A stretch of 64,000 bases of DNA from Sarcophilus harrisii (taxonomy: Eukaryota > Chordata > Mammalia > Dasyuromorphia > Dasyuridae): contig NC_045427.1 of NCBI RefSeq assembly GCF_902635505.1, positions 261,041,922 to 261,105,921 on the forward strand, in the 5' to 3' direction. The notes below the pieces were generated by a model. The model worked only from the letters and a program-made list of their open reading frames with translations, did not search any database and was not told the DNA's origin. Position 1 is the stretch's first letter, and each line of letters starts with the position of its first letter. This document shows, piece after piece, positions 21,901 to 31,599 of this stretch. Both the position numbers and the translations under genes were made by a program.

Positions 21901-24900
21901 GTAAGTTTAAGGTAATTAAATATAAGGTCATTTGAGGTGGGGTAGGGCACTAGCCTTAGACTATTGAAATAGTAATCATGAAATTCTTTTTCTTTTAATT
22001 AGCTACCATGATAATGAGTGGGAAATTATTTTAGTTGATAGATCTTTTTGGTAATTTCAGGTTGACCTGATTGGTATTGCCGATTTAGCACATTTACTGT
22101 TGTTTAAGGAGCACTTACAAGTTGCCTGGGATGGTTCTCACTGGAAACTCCTTCAGAACCTTTCCAAGTAAGTATTACCAAATACAAGTGTCTTTCTTTT
22201 TGAGTTAGCTCTTTAATCCCTTGGATATATAACTTCAGGAAAGTTATCTGACCTCTTTGAACCTAGTGTTCTCTTTTAAAACAAACATAATAATGCATAC
22301 CTCATGGCGTTATTATAAGGATTATATGAGATAACAGTGGGGGGGGGGGGGGGGAATAACAAACATGAATATTTCAATGTATGTAAAGTACAATATATAA
22401 GAGAACAGTCAGTAAAGTTTATTAAGTGCCTGCTCTGGGCTAGGCATAGTGACCAGAGAAAATGCTCTTGGTTAAAGACATGGAGTATCTTGTTCATGGA
22501 ACAACAGGGGAGGTTATTGTTAGAGAATCAAAGTGTATGTGTAAGATTATAAGAAGATTGGAAAGGTAGAAAGGAGATAGGTTATGAAGGCCTTTGAATG
22601 CCAAATAGAACATTTTGTATTTGAGCCTGGAGTTAATATTATTGGTGACATTCAGATCTGCACTTTAGAGAAATTTAGTGGCTAAATGAATGATAAAGTG
22701 GGGAGAGACTTGAGACAGTAGACTCATTAGCAGGCTTTTGAAGCAATCCAGGTATGAGATGATGAGGGCCTATACCAGGATCATGGGAGAGTCAGAGGAC
22801 AGAAAGGGAGTGTATTTCTTTGAGAAAAATGTTGCAAAGAAGCAATATATAGAGTGAAAGATAGAGAAGAGTCAAAGATGACACCTAGATTGCAAGCTTG
22901 AAGATGTGAGAGGATGGTGCTATCCTCAATAATAATAGAGACATTAAAAAGCAGGGAGGATATAGGGAGAAAGAGAATAAGTTAGTTTTGCACATGTGGA
23001 GTGGAAGATGTCTACTGACATCTTGGAGACATGAGATTAGAGGTCAGCAGAGAGGTAAGGGCAAGATTTTGAGAATGATTAGCATAGAGATGATCAAATC
23101 CATGGAAGTGATAAGATCTTGAAGTGAATTAGTATAGAGGGAGAAGAGGATCCAGGTCAGAAATCCTGGGGAGCACCTGTGATTGGAGAACATAGTCTGA
23201 AGGGGGTTCCAGCAAAAGAGACAATGACAAAGACTGCAGGAAGGTCAAGGAGAATAATGACTGAGAAAGGGTATTTGAATTTGGCAACAGATCACTAGTA
23301 ACTTTGAACAGAATAGCTTTGGTGGAATTATAAGGTCAGAAGTCAGACTATAAGGAGTTAAGACAGTGAGAAGAGATAAGATAAGAGGTGTCTATTATAA
23401 ATGATCTTTTTAAAGCAGCTATAAAGAGCAGAAAAAAGCTTAAGATTTTTCTTGTTGACTCAGGACAAAACCATTTATGAGTAAATGGTATAGCATCCTT
23501 TGTTCCTCTTCCCACTGTTTTTCAACCATCATTGCAGAAGTGGAAAGGGTGGGCCATACAGGATTGAGAATATGCTTTGTATTTTTCTTTCTGTATACTT
23601 AACTAAATTGGAACTGGGAAAACAGACATTAATTCCAATCATGCATTACTAACTTCCTCTTAGACATTTTCATGGGTGTCCCGTAGTCTCCACATGTCCA
23701 AATTGAAACTGATTATCTTCTTTCCTCCTTAACCTACCCTCCTTTGACTCTTTCTGCTGAGGCCATCCTCATTTTTCACTCTCCCCTCTCTTTCATTGTG
23801 TATATCCAGTTGCTGATTCTTATTCTCCCTTCTCATTATCATATATCCATCTTCTTTTCTCTGCTTACACAGACCCTCATCACCCTCACCTCTCATCTGG
23901 ACTATTTCAATGATGGCATCCTAGCTTTCATTTTTTTCTCCTCTCCAATTTACCCTTCACTTAGATCACAAAACTCATTCCCCTGACCATGATTTTTCTG
24001 TGGTCTTCTATTGCTTCTTTGGCTCTGACCCATGTTTCCAGACTCATTCCTATTTTTCCTTTTGTATACTTTCTTTCCAGTCAAATACTTGCTGTTCCAG
24101 CATTCTTTCTCCTGCAGCAACATGTGGTAAAAGCTGCTTCCTAGACATTGAATAGCTAGCTCCTTTTTTACCTTCTAGAATTCTACTCCTAGTTTCCTCC
24201 AAAATAGAATTTGGATGCCACTTTGTAGGAAATTCTTTCCCTGGTCTCTCTTGTATCTATCATCTGTTAGTTGTATAATCCAGTAAAATATAAGCTCTTT
24301 CAGGGCAGGGACTGTTTTTGTCTTTATATTCCCAACAACTGGCAAAATGTCTTGTACTTAGCAAACAATAAAATGCTTGTTGAATTTAAATTTCTAAAGA
24401 TTAAATGAAAGTAATAAAAATTATTGTAATTGGTCAGTGTTAATAGTACTTTTGTAATTGGCTGATATTGCATTCTCAAGTCCATTAGAGTGCTCTTGTT
24501 TTACAGTTTGACCATATGTGATTCCTTTTGTATATATTTGTATATAGACAAAAATATTTAAGATATATAGGATTGGTCTCTCAGCTATGGATTCTAGTTC
24601 TTTCTTGCTAGTTAGCTAGCTATGTACTTTTGAGCAAATCTCTGGGCTGTAGTTTCTTCATCTGTAAAATGATTGGGTGATCTTTCTTTTATCTTTTACT
24701 ACCTTTGAGATTCCTGTGATTCTCAAATTGATTGTTGACACAGCTGACACAACCAGAGACAAGTTGGGTCAGTCTTTGTCTCCTGACGATTCAATTTTGT
24801 ACAATACTAGTAGGAATTTCCTTTAGTGATAGGTTTCTGTTTCTGCTAAAATTATGGTAAAAATATATGATAAAAATGGAGATGGTAAAACAGTGGGAAG

Positions 24901-25627
24901 GCAATAAAGGAGCTTTCAGTGTTCTTTCTTTCCATTGGGCTCAAAAAAAAAAAAAAAAAAAGAGGAAACAAGATCCATTTTCTTACATTTGGCCCATTAT
25001 AATGTATCCATGGTTCTCATCTCAATGACCAGAAAAGGAGATTATAGACTGCGATGGAAGAGTTTCTTTCCCTTTATGTACATTATGTTTCTTTCTTCAG
25101 ATGGTCTCTTCAAATTTATGTATATCTATGGATATGAGCTTTCGATGGACCGTTTTAATTATTCTCTGTGTATGGGCCCATTGTAGCAAAAGATAGAATT
25201 CTAGCAGCTTGATAAAATAATATTTTGTTGTTTTCATTTTTGGCATCCAACCCTGGTAATGCTTTTTTTTTTTTTTTTTTCTCTTACATCTTGGGGGGAG
25301 GGGGGGAATTCTGTTGGCTCAATACAAAAAAAATCTTGATTGAACTCTGTTGTGTATCTGACCCTATTGAAAATGTATTTGTGTGTTTTCAGGCTAAGAG
25401 ATAGCGAATTGTGGAGCAAGTTCTTTGGGCAGATTCTAAATGCCAGTGATGAATCTACTATGTCTGTTTTGAGAGAGCTTAAAGAAGAAACAAGTAGAGT
25501 GTTTGATGACTCTTTTCAAAGTCACCTGGACAGAGCTATATGGAAAGTGGAAAAACTGATTAATTCAGGGGCTTTGCTCTCCCAAACTGGTGGTCAGTCA
25601 CTGTCTCCCCCCCATTCTTCTCCCTAG
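9805..25627 (+). CDS. BUB1B: BUB1B (BUBR1), last eight coding exons
   Basis: BUBR1 is a core spindle-assembly-checkpoint protein. In the mitotic checkpoint complex it inhibits APC/C-Cdc20, and at kinetochores it recruits PP2A-B56 to stabilise microtubule attachment. The spliced exons (9805-9956, 10153-10329, 15445-15545, 17085-17246, 19059-19201, 20917-21088, 22061-22167, 25393-25627) give 415 residues with every phase compatible. They resemble the human C-terminal half throughout, for example [31 protein letters not shown] and GFRTVQILE. If the first complete codon equals human residue 671, and 18- and 4-residue insertions are subtracted, the Lys of TLIK, the Asp of HGD and the Asp of VDFS land on human 795, 882 and 911, and GALLSQ on 1050. 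DFS replaces DFG and no glycine loop is seen, as expected of a pseudokinase. Human alignment is from memory. The N-terminal half (KEN boxes, TPR) is outside the window. Confidence 0.97.
10153..10329 (+). CDS. BUB1B: BUB1B exon, linker before pseudokinase
   Basis: Acceptor TTTTAATTTCAG, donor GTAAGT; 177 bp with split codons at both ends. The second half ([18 protein letters not shown], then EVEKEIEL) follows the human linker closely. The first part, roughly [16 protein letters not shown], has no counterpart in the human protein as I recall it; together with the end of the preceding exon it makes the linker about 18 residues longer. Probable exon 17. Confidence 0.95.
10521..11521 (-). mobile_element. 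Young 5'-truncated L1 with perfect TSD
   Basis: Minus-strand L1 of about 1.0 kb: a T-tract (the A-tail), the 3' UTR beginning 'tttaatagccttttatttac', then the ORF2 C-terminal region. On the minus strand, '[17 protein letters not shown]' and '[13 protein letters not shown]' are the standard end of L1 ORF2p. It is flanked by a perfect 13-bp duplication, CCGTAAACTTCTT, at 10508-10520 and 11522-11534. The duplication and long T-run indicate a fairly recent target-primed insertion into the BUB1B intron, with the 5' part never copied. Confidence 0.95.
11572..15300 (+). mobile_element. Old internally deleted L1 (HAL1-like layout)
   Basis: Plus-strand L1 pieces in order. A 5' leader begins 'cttctgggagccacgatggt'. 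ORF1 relic covers about 12160-12960, with a coiled-coil-like Lys/Glu-rich part and 'caatgtgagaatcattgggc' (NVRIIG, start of the RNA-binding domain). A poorly recognised stretch follows. Endonuclease-domain relic is at about 14330-14610 ([25 protein letters not shown]). The last part is the ORF2 C-terminal relic at about 14640-15250 ([14 protein letters not shown]). The whole reverse transcriptase core is absent between the last two, so the copy is internally deleted. Frames are full of stops. It may be a deleted L1 or a half-L1 family member; 13000-13550 could contain foreign sequence. Ends are approximate and no duplication was found. Confidence 0.7.
15445..15545 (+). CDS. BUB1B: BUB1B exon, start of pseudokinase N-lobe
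   Basis: Acceptor TTCTTAATAG, donor GTAGGA; 101 bp ending in phase 0. Encodes [20 protein letters not shown], then [13 protein letters not shown]. The terminal Lys falls on human K795, the ATP-lysine position of the ancestral kinase. No GxGxxG loop is visible, in line with the degenerate nucleotide site of vertebrate BUBR1. The donor has G at +3 and +4 (GTAGGA), a moderate match. Probable exon 18. Confidence 0.95.
15546..17084 (+). other. BUB1B: BUB1B intron
   Basis: Single-copy-looking intron apart from a reversed SINE at 16258-16495. A short G-rich run occurs near 16900. No further exon or conserved element seen. Confidence 0.6.
16258..16495 (-). mobile_element. tRNA-derived SINE with RTE-like tail
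   Basis: Near full-length reverse copy. The tail 'gtcctgtctgactcttcatg' plus 'gatcccacttggggttttct' leads into 'agatgaggaaacttgaagcc', then 'gggttgcacagctagtgagt', and ends in the tRNA-like head near 'attgccaccgagttgcccc'. Moderately diverged. Confidence 0.8.
17085..17246 (+). CDS. BUB1B: BUB1B exon, N-lobe of pseudokinase
   Basis: Acceptor CAATCATTTTCAG, 162 bp, phase 0 at both ends. Encodes [20 protein letters not shown], then [20 protein letters not shown], then [14 protein letters not shown]. Relative to the human FDHFCSC, the [11 protein letters not shown] here is four residues longer. The exon end is set by the next exon's phase: TGG followed by donor GTTTGT, which is weak. Reading on through the intron would add 22 codons and then stop. 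Human has Gln where this exon ends in Trp. Probable exon 19. Confidence 0.93.
17640..18920 (-). repeat. MIR-like piece and L2-type LINE relic
   Basis: 17640-17860 looks like a reversed MIR/CORE-SINE relic ('caggcaggaaaattaaggcc'). From about 17930 the reversed L2 pattern follows: 'ggggctttgaatatcagaat', 'gttggaatagagaaaccac'-like spacing and, later, a purine-rich block. Both are old. A direct repeat of AGAAAAGTCAGATTG occurs twice near 18751-18782. Confidence 0.5.
19059..19201 (+). CDS. BUB1B: BUB1B exon with catalytic-loop HGD
   Basis: Acceptor TTTTTCCAG, 143 bp, phase 0 to phase 2. Encodes [20 protein letters not shown], then [20 protein letters not shown], then RSLILGN. HGD replaces the kinase HRD, and its Asp equals human D882; the Asn expected a few residues further on is not present as in active kinases (GPRSLIL). 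The donor GTTGGG is weak; reading through would add a short unrelated tail and end at 19301. Skipping this 143-bp exon would shift the frame. Probable exon 20. Confidence 0.95.
19202..20916 (+). other. BUB1B: BUB1B intron
   Basis: AT-rich intron without a repeat that I can name confidently. It contains the CTCF-like motif at 19799-19812. The segment just before the next exon (20860-20916) holds two AG acceptors; the second, CTGTGCTCAG, keeps the frame. Confidence 0.6.
19799..19812 (+). promoter_or_regulatory. CTCF-like core motif
   Basis: CCACCAGGGGGCAT closely matches the CTCF core consensus (CCACNAGGGGGCGC type), with one clear mismatch after the GGC. It lies in a BUB1B intron, outside any repeat I recognise. 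Sequence match only; occupancy is unknown and chance matches of this quality occur. Confidence 0.4.
20917..21088 (+). CDS. BUB1B: BUB1B exon with DFS motif
   Basis: Acceptor CTGTGCTCAG, donor GTAAGT; 172 bp, the first base completing an Arg codon. Encodes [20 protein letters not shown], then [20 protein letters not shown], then [17 protein letters not shown]. The VDFS Asp equals human D911; DFS stands in for DFG. The N-terminal [10 protein letters not shown] diverges from human IHDPYDCNKN, while the rest is close. Probable exon 21. Confidence 0.95.
21089..22060 (+). other. BUB1B: BUB1B intron with old repeat fragments
   Basis: 21370-21540 resembles the 3' half of a forward MIR ('tcctataaaatgagagtaaa', 'aaaggactgttgtgaagatc'). 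21765-21905 carries the 'ctagtcaggcactgtgtaga' type of old repeat. No exon seen. Confidence 0.5.
22061..22167 (+). CDS. BUB1B: BUB1B exon, C-lobe of pseudokinase
   Basis: Acceptor GGTAATTTCAG, donor GTAAGT; 107 bp, phase 0 to phase 2. Encodes [20 protein letters not shown], then [15 protein letters not shown]. Strongly similar to the human C-lobe ([20 protein letters not shown]). Probable exon 22. Confidence 0.96.
22196..22395 (+). repeat. MIR-like 3' half with poly-G run
   Basis: Forward MIR-like sequence ('cttcaggaaagttatctgac', 'gcatacctcatggcgttatt'). A run of 16 G occupies 22339-22354 just after it. Confidence 0.5.
22395..23470 (-). repeat. L2/CR1-type LINE relic
   Basis: Long purine-rich stretch that is reversed L2-clade coding DNA. 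The order of landmarks matches: 'gaaggcctttgaatgccaaa', 'aagcaatccaggtatgagat', 'aatcctggggagcacctgtg', 'ggaaggtcaaggagaataat', 'ggcaacagatcactagtaac'. These are the complements of the reverse-transcriptase and C-terminal parts. Decayed, in a BUB1B intron. Confidence 0.65.
23640..24390 (+). repeat. L2 3' end
   Basis: Forward L2 ending in the typical 3' sequence: 'aaaatataagctctttcagg', 'gcagggactgtttttgtctt', then 'aataaaatgcttgttgaatt'. It lies back to back with the reversed copy at 22395-23470. Confidence 0.7.
24570..25392 (+). other. BUB1B: BUB1B last intron: MIR relic and homopolymers
   Basis: 24570-24730 is a forward MIR-like relic ('gtacttttgagcaaatctct', 'cttcatctgtaaaatgattg'). An A-run sits at about 24943-24961 and a T-run at 25263-25280, followed by a G-rich run. 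The polypyrimidine tract before the last exon is ordinary (TGTGTTTTCAG). Confidence 0.5.
25393..25627 (+). CDS. BUB1B: BUB1B terminal coding exon and stop
   Basis: Acceptor TGTGTTTTCAG; 235 bp to the TAG at 25625-25627. Encodes [20 protein letters not shown], then [20 protein letters not shown], then [20 protein letters not shown], then LLSQ. The human protein, as I remember it, ends at the equivalent of this Gln (residue 1050). Here 13 more codons follow ([13 protein letters not shown]) before the stop, so the C-terminus is extended. Probable exon 23. Confidence 0.95.
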
Positions 25628-25960
25628 AGATAAAGGTTAACTTTACGAAGGAGAATACAAACTGTAATATGATTTACTTTTGGGATATGTTCTGCTGCAC
25701 TGCTAACACTTTGGTCCTTTTTTTTTTGTGTAGAGGTATACTCCTAGCTACCTGGTATTTTTTGATACAATGATGTCGCCAATGTTGGCTTTTTTTTCTT
25801 TTTTCTTTTTTTAGAACTTTTTAAAAGTTTCTTGGTTTTAAAAATGCATATGGATGTCTTTTACCTGACCTCACCTTAGGTATCCCTGTTCCTTTTACTA
25901 ATGATCATTGTTTGTTTTGTAAAAATAAAATTGTATTTGGTACTTCAATGCCTCAAGTTT
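25628..25960 (+). other. BUB1B: BUB1B 3' UTR
   Basis: T-rich sequence after the stop, ending shortly after a canonical AATAAA and followed by T/GT-rich DNA. The end is estimated from the signal, so the 3' UTR would be about 320 bases. Confidence 0.75.
25924..25929 (+). terminator. BUB1B: Polyadenylation signal of BUB1B
   Basis: AATAAA about 300 bases after the stop codon, followed within 10-20 bases by TTGTATTTGG and a T-rich stretch, a plausible downstream element. Cleavage would fall at about 25945-25960. Confidence 0.75.
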
Positions 25961-26069
25961 TAATTTGCCTTTACTAGGTAATAAAATCCATGACATAGCT
26001 ATGAAGGTAATTGGTACTTTGACCATTACAAATTATAATCTATAAATTTAAAGTCAACTTGGAAAATAC

Positions 26070-26245
26070 TGGACTTGAAGTCAGCAGACTTGGATGGAGT
26101 ACTGACTCAGACATGTAAGGCACTTAATCCTTTTCTGTTTTCTCATCTATAAAATGCAAGTAATATTGCCAAGACTACCCAGTTCACAGGGTGATTATGA
26201 GGAAGTACTTTGTATAAGTTAAAAAACACTTTCATAAAAGTAGAC
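26070..26245 (+). repeat. MIR/CORE-SINE relic
   Basis: Forward copy with the typical order: 'gacttgaagtcagcagactt', 'tttctcatctataaaatgca', 'gttcacagggtgattatgag'. Confidence 0.6.
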
Positions 26246-26739
26246 TATCATTATATCTATCCCAAGCTCTGAGAGTTCTTCTGACAGGATCCCAATGAGT
26301 ACCTGTTACTGCTTTAGGTATTAGGAAATGTTTAATTAGCATGCTGAAGTATAGATAACAAACATTTTGCTTAAAGCTCAGTTTCTTACATTTTGCTAAG
26401 AATTCATAGCAAAATCCCTTTAATTTACCCCTCTGGCCATCTCAATATTGATTTCAATTTTTATTGGTGCAGACTCAAAAGAAAGCTGCTGCTTTGGGAG
26501 CCTATAGTTTAAGAATATGGCATAAATAGATAGTTTAAAGCAAAAATCATCAACTTTGCAGAAATATCTCATTTTTCTGTGGGTGGATGAGTGAGTGGGT
26601 AGCCTTAGAATGGAAATTTTTGCTGGGAGAAAAAGGAATAAGGATAATTTTAGCTCATGAACTATTTTGTAGGTAGGACACGTATAGGTCGGCCTGCTGG
26701 TTTCCCCCCTTGTTATCCTCAGTACCTTCCACTGGGATA

Positions 26740-27170
26740 AGTATTTAATGTTTGTTGAATTGAAGATTTACCATCCCTTTGCTTCCCCACCTAGGCTGCC
26801 CACAATCCATCCAGGCTGACAGCTCACACAACTTGGATAAGATGGAAATCACTATTCCTTCCAGTCAAGGGAGGACAACTAGATACCACTATCTGCCCCA
26901 CTTCTATAACCCTCCATACTCCTTCTTCACCCTCTGCTACCATCTAACCTAACAATATAATCCCAAAACCCCTGGGACTTATTATCTACCATGGCCCTTA
27001 AGATTTCTCGGCCTTGATATCTACCTTGTGTAGCTGGACTGTATTTAATGTGTTGTCTCCCTCAAATAAGAGTGTGAGCCTATGAGAATAGGAAGTATCT
27101 TTATTTTCTAGATATATCCCAACATTTAGCACAGAGCTTGGAATATACTAAGTGCTTAATTAATACTTTT
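26740..27170 (+). repeat. L2-like 3' end
   Basis: Ends with 'agtgtgagcctatgagaata', 'cccaacatttagcacagagc' and 'actaagtgcttaattaatac', the L2 terminal pattern. The part before 27000 is only loosely recognisable. Confidence 0.5.
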
Positions 27171-27544
27171 TAGCCAGCCAAAAGACAGCATGGAGGCATA
27201 ATTCATCAGAGGCAGAGATGGTTCACAGGTTTTGCCAGGGCACTGACAAAATCATCTATGCCATTTAGAACATATTTGAAACAGTAACTGACAACTATTA
27301 CCTAGGTATGATTACTAGAAAAGTCAGAATTTTTACATCAGAACTAGAAATAGTTCAGGAATGTGTGTATATATAAATATGTTTATAGAGATAGATTAGG
27401 TACTAAAAAGGTGGTATGACCTTGAAGGCATTATTAAGGAAAATTCAAATTCAAGTACAAATGCATATATTTTCTCACATTTGTAAATTTGTGATAAAAT
27501 TAACATCTATATACAGGTATGTCAGCCCTTTTTATTCTTCTTTA

Positions 27545-27745
27545 TAGCTTGATCACTTGGTATCATGGGAAGAACACTGGATTTGCAAACAGAAGATGTG
27601 GATTTAAGTCCCAATTTTGCCACTTAGTACTTTAACCTCTTAACAACTCTCTGGGCCTCAGTTTCCTCAACTATAAATTGAAAGGTTTGGATTAGATGAT
27701 TTCTGAAGCTTCTTCCAGCTCTAAATACTATGATCCTGTGAACTG
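27545..27745 (+). repeat. MIR/CORE-SINE copy
   Basis: Well preserved forward copy: 'gatttaagtcccaattttgc', 'ctgggcctcagtttcctcaa', 'tggattagatgatttctgaa', 'cttccagctctaaatactat'. Confidence 0.7.
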
Positions 27746-28165
27746 CCTTGACATGTAAAGTTATTGCTCTACTGTTGTAAAAAGCAAACATAAATTAATT
27801 ACCTCCTGCCATCTGCTGAATTTTTAAAAATAATTATATTTTTATTCTGAACTTAACCCCAAAAAAGAGCATTTTTTTCTTTATATAGAGCAGAACAAAA
27901 AAAGAAGATTCTATATGAAACAGTGAATCTCCATGCTACTTGCTTTTTTTTTTGTTTGTTATTAAGCATATAATAAATTCTACATGTTACTTTTAAAACT
28001 CCTGCTTAGATGCAAAATGAGAGTTAAGATTTTTGGACATAGCCAATATGGGAATTTGTTTAACTTGACTATATGTATTTGTTAGAAGAGTTATATTTGG
28101 TTTTGTTTTTTCATTAGAGAAAAGGAAAGTGGGAAAGAAACAAAATACAAACATTTGTTAATTTA

Positions 28166-28168
<3 letters not shown>

Positions 28169-28212
<44 letters not shown>
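28169..28212. repeat. (AT)22 microsatellite
   Basis: Uninterrupted alternating AT for 44 bases, preceded by an A-run. Probably length-polymorphic. Confidence 0.95.
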
Positions 28213-28215
<3 letters not shown>

Positions 28216-28525
28216 TGCTGTTTGTAACTTCCTTCTGAACCTCCATCTGTTCCTTAAAATTAAAAAAAAAAATACTGTCTCTATGTCTGTCTCTCATCAC
28301 TATTGTTAGCTCTCAACCTAATTAAAAGCCAAGGAAAATAAGTGGGGTGGGGGTGTGAAGAATAGTCTTTGTAACAAATATAGTCAAGCAAAATGAATCC
28401 ATACAGTAGCCTTGTCCAAAAATGTATGCCACTTACCTTTTGTGCTTCCCATTCTGGGGGTGAACATCAGGCTTCATTGTGTATACTCTAAAGACATAGG
28501 TCATGGTATTAAAAAGCATTCTCAA

Positions 28526-30436
28526 AAATTCCACCTAAAATAACTGTCTATAGGATAAAATATTTGGGAATATATCTGCCAAGGGAGGGTCAGGTCAGGA
28601 ACTATATGAGCAAAAGTACAAAACACTTTCCACACAAATAAAGTCAGATCTAACCAATTGGAAAAATATTAAGTGTTCTTGGATAGGTCGAATAAATATA
28701 ACAATGACAATACTCCCTAACTAATCTATTTCGTGCTATGCCAGTCAGACTCCCAAGAAACTATTTTAATGACCTAGGAAAAAGAGCAACAAAATTCATC
28801 TGGAACAATAAAAGTATTTCAGGAAATTAATGAAAAGAAAAGCAAATGAAGGTGACCTAGCTGTACCAGATCTAAAACTATATTATAAAGCAGCGGTCAC
28901 CAAAACCATTTGGTATTGGCTAAGAAATAGAGTGGTTGATCAGTGCAATAAGTTAGGTTCACAGGACAAAATAGTCAATGACTGTAACAGTCTAGTGTTT
29001 GAGAAACCCAAAGACCCCAGCTTTTGGCATGAGAATTCACTATTTGACAAAAACTGCTGGGAAAATTGGAAACTAGTGTGGCACAAACTAGGCACTGACC
29101 CACATCTAACAAGATATGGTCGAAATAGGTTCATGATCTAGACATAAAGAATGATTATATTATAAATAAATTAGAAGAACATGGGATACTTTATCTCTCA
29201 GATCTGTGGAGGAAGAAGGAATTTGTGACCAAAGAAGAGCTAGAGATAATTATTGATCACAAAATAATTTTGATTATAAAAGTTAAAAAGGTTTTGTACA
29301 AACAAAATTAATGCAGACAAGATTAGAAGGGAAGCAATAAACTGGGAAAACATTTTTACATCCAAAGATTCTGATACAGCCTCATATCTAAAATATATAG
29401 AGAATTGACTCAAATTTATAATAGTTCAAGCCATTCTCCAATTGTAAATGGTCAAAGGATATGAATAATTTTCAGATGAAGAAATTGAAACTATTTGTAG
29501 TCATATGAAAAAGTGCTCCAAATCACTATTGATCAGAGAAATGCAAATTAAGACAACTGTAAAATACCATTATATACCTGTCAGATTGGCTAAGATGACA
29601 GGAAAAAATGATGAATATTGGAGGGGATGTGGGAAAACTGGGACACTGATACATTATTGATGGAAGTGTGAATACCTCCAGCCATTCTGGAGAGCAGCTT
29701 GGAAGTATGCTCAAAAAGTTATCAAACTACATACTCTTTGACCCAGCAGTGCTACTACTGGGTTTATATCCCAGAGATTTTAAAGAAGGGAAAGGGACCT
29801 GTATGTGCAAGAATGTTTGTGGCAGCCCTCTTTGTAGTGGCCAGAAACTGGAAACTGAATGGGTGCTCATCAGGTGGAGAATGATTGAGTAAATTGTGGT
29901 ATATGAATGTTATGGAATATTATTGTTCTGTAAGAAACGACCAGCAGGATGATTTCAGAGAGGCCTGAAGTAAGTGAAATGAACAGGACCAGGAGATATA
30001 CACAGCAGCAACAAGATTACAATGATCAATTCTGATGGACGTGGCTCTCTTCAACAATGAGATGATTCGAACCAGTTCCACTTGTGCAGTGATGAAGAGA
30101 GCTATCTACGTCCAGAGAGATAACTGTGGGAACTGAGTGTGGACCACAACATAACATTCTCACTTTCTGTTGTTGTTCGTTTACATTTTGTTTTCTTTCC
30201 CAGTTTTTTTTTCTTCTTGATCCAATTTTTCTTGTGCAGCAAGATAACTATAAATATATACACATATATTGGATTTAACATATATTTTAACATATTTAAC
30301 ATGTATTGGACTACCTGCCATCCAGGTGAGGAGGTGGGAAGAAAAAGGGGAAAATTTGGAACAGGTTTTGCAAGGGTCAATGTTGAAAAATTACCCATGC
30401 ATATGTTTTGTAAATAAAAAGCTTTAATAAAAAAAG
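28526..30436 (+). mobile_element. 5'-truncated L1 (1.9 kb) with TSD
   Basis: Forward L1 from near the end of the reverse transcriptase through the ORF2 C-terminus, 3' UTR and A-rich tail. Visible parts: LTNWKNIK, WIGRINIT (28650-28700), then DLAVPDLKLYYKAAVTKTIW (28850 on), [22 protein letters not shown]. The tail reads 'aaataaaaagctttaataaa'. It is flanked by the direct repeat AAAAGCATTCTCAA (28512-28525 and 30437-30450, counting the A shared with the tail). Several stops and frame shifts make ORF2 inactive. The best-preserved L1 in the window. Confidence 0.95.
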
Positions 30437-30479
30437 AAAAGCATTCTCAAGTTTTTAAAAGTAACTTTTCTTTGTAGCA

Positions 30480-30930
30480 TTTCTGTCCTTATGCAAATTG
30501 ACCTGGTTCTACCCGTTTCACTCTATATCGGTTTATAACTACCCACAAAAATTGTTGAAATTGTTTCTTTTGTCATTGCTTTATAGCATAATAACATTCT
30601 ATTGCATTCATATACCAGGAGACAGCTAAGAGCACAGTGTATAGAGCAATTTGACTTCATCATAGAGTTCAAATCCAGCCTCACACATTATCTTTGTGAT
30701 GCTAGACAAGTTATCTTCCACCTCAGTTTCTTCAACTGTAAAATGGGGATCTCTACTTCACAAAGGTTGTCAGGAGGATCAAATAAGATAATATTTATAA
30801 AGTACCTAATATAGTGCCTGGCACATAATTGGTATTTAATGTTTGTTTTCTTCTTACCATAATTTGTTCAACCATTCCCCAATTGTCTTAACATAGTAAA
30901 TTCTAGAAACCTCACCCCATTTAAATTACA
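30480..30930 (-). repeat. Old L1 fragment split by a SINE
   Basis: Reversed L1 ORF2-end wording on both sides ('catataccag' before, 'accataatttgttcaaccat' after) of a forward SINE at about 30615-30845. The SINE shows 'gagttcaaatccagcctcac', 'cagtttcttcaactgtaaaa' and 'atagtgcctggcacataatt'. The SINE is therefore younger than the L1 piece. Confidence 0.6.
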
Positions 30931-31409
30931 ATCCCTCTTTTGTTTTTTCCTCTTCAGAATTGTAAAATTTGTTTTACATATATTCTCCTTTGTCCTCTTT
31001 TGCTTTCTCAGAACCAAACCTATACCATGGGACCTTTTTAGCCCCATTTTCCTTTGAAGACATTCAGAATCTGTAGAGATTTCATTTCTTTTCCTTCTAT
31101 TAGAATGTTAGCACTACATCACAACTCCTAACTGTTGAAATAAATTTACCTTTCTCGGTTTCTCTTGACCTGTGTTTGTATTTCAAAGTTTTATTTTACA
31201 ATTATTTTCTTGATCTTTTGCTTCATTCCAGGTATTTATATAGTCCTTATAGTTTTTTTTCCTTTTAAGTCTCTGCTTGCACTTATTATGAAATTATTCT
31301 GTCTTTCTTGGTTTACTCATCTCTTTAGTTTTACTTCCTGATCTTAGGCTTTATACTGATTCCAAATCTCACTCCAGGTTCCCTAAATCTTCTAGGCCCT
31401 CTGAAGCCT

Positions 31410-31599
31410 AGCTTCTTAAATTGTGGTTTGTGACCCCATATAGGGTCTTATAACTGAATGTGGGGGTCATGTAATTATGATTTATTATCAATAAATGTTT
31501 GATAATAAATGTATACCCATTTCATATACCTATAGCCAGAGGCACATAAAAATTTCTTGAGTGAAAAGGGGTCACAATTGTAAAAAGTTTAGGAAGCTC
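31410..31599. mobile_element. Non-autonomous hAT-like element
   Basis: About 190 bp. The left end AGCTTCTTAAATTGTGG...TGTGACCCC is mirrored by the right end, whose complement reads AGCTTCCTAAACTTTT...TTGTGACCCC. This looks like the mammalian hAT miniature family with 'gggtcatgtaattatg'. The 8-bp target duplication is not preserved. Confidence 0.55.

Noticed and set aside
28100-28260. AT repeat considered as an origin or scaffold site
   Set aside because: A plain AT microsatellite with nothing else to support such a role.
30139-30417. Open frames of 90-98 codons on both strands at the L1 tail
   Set aside because: L1 3' UTR; T-rich composition gives chance frames on both strands.
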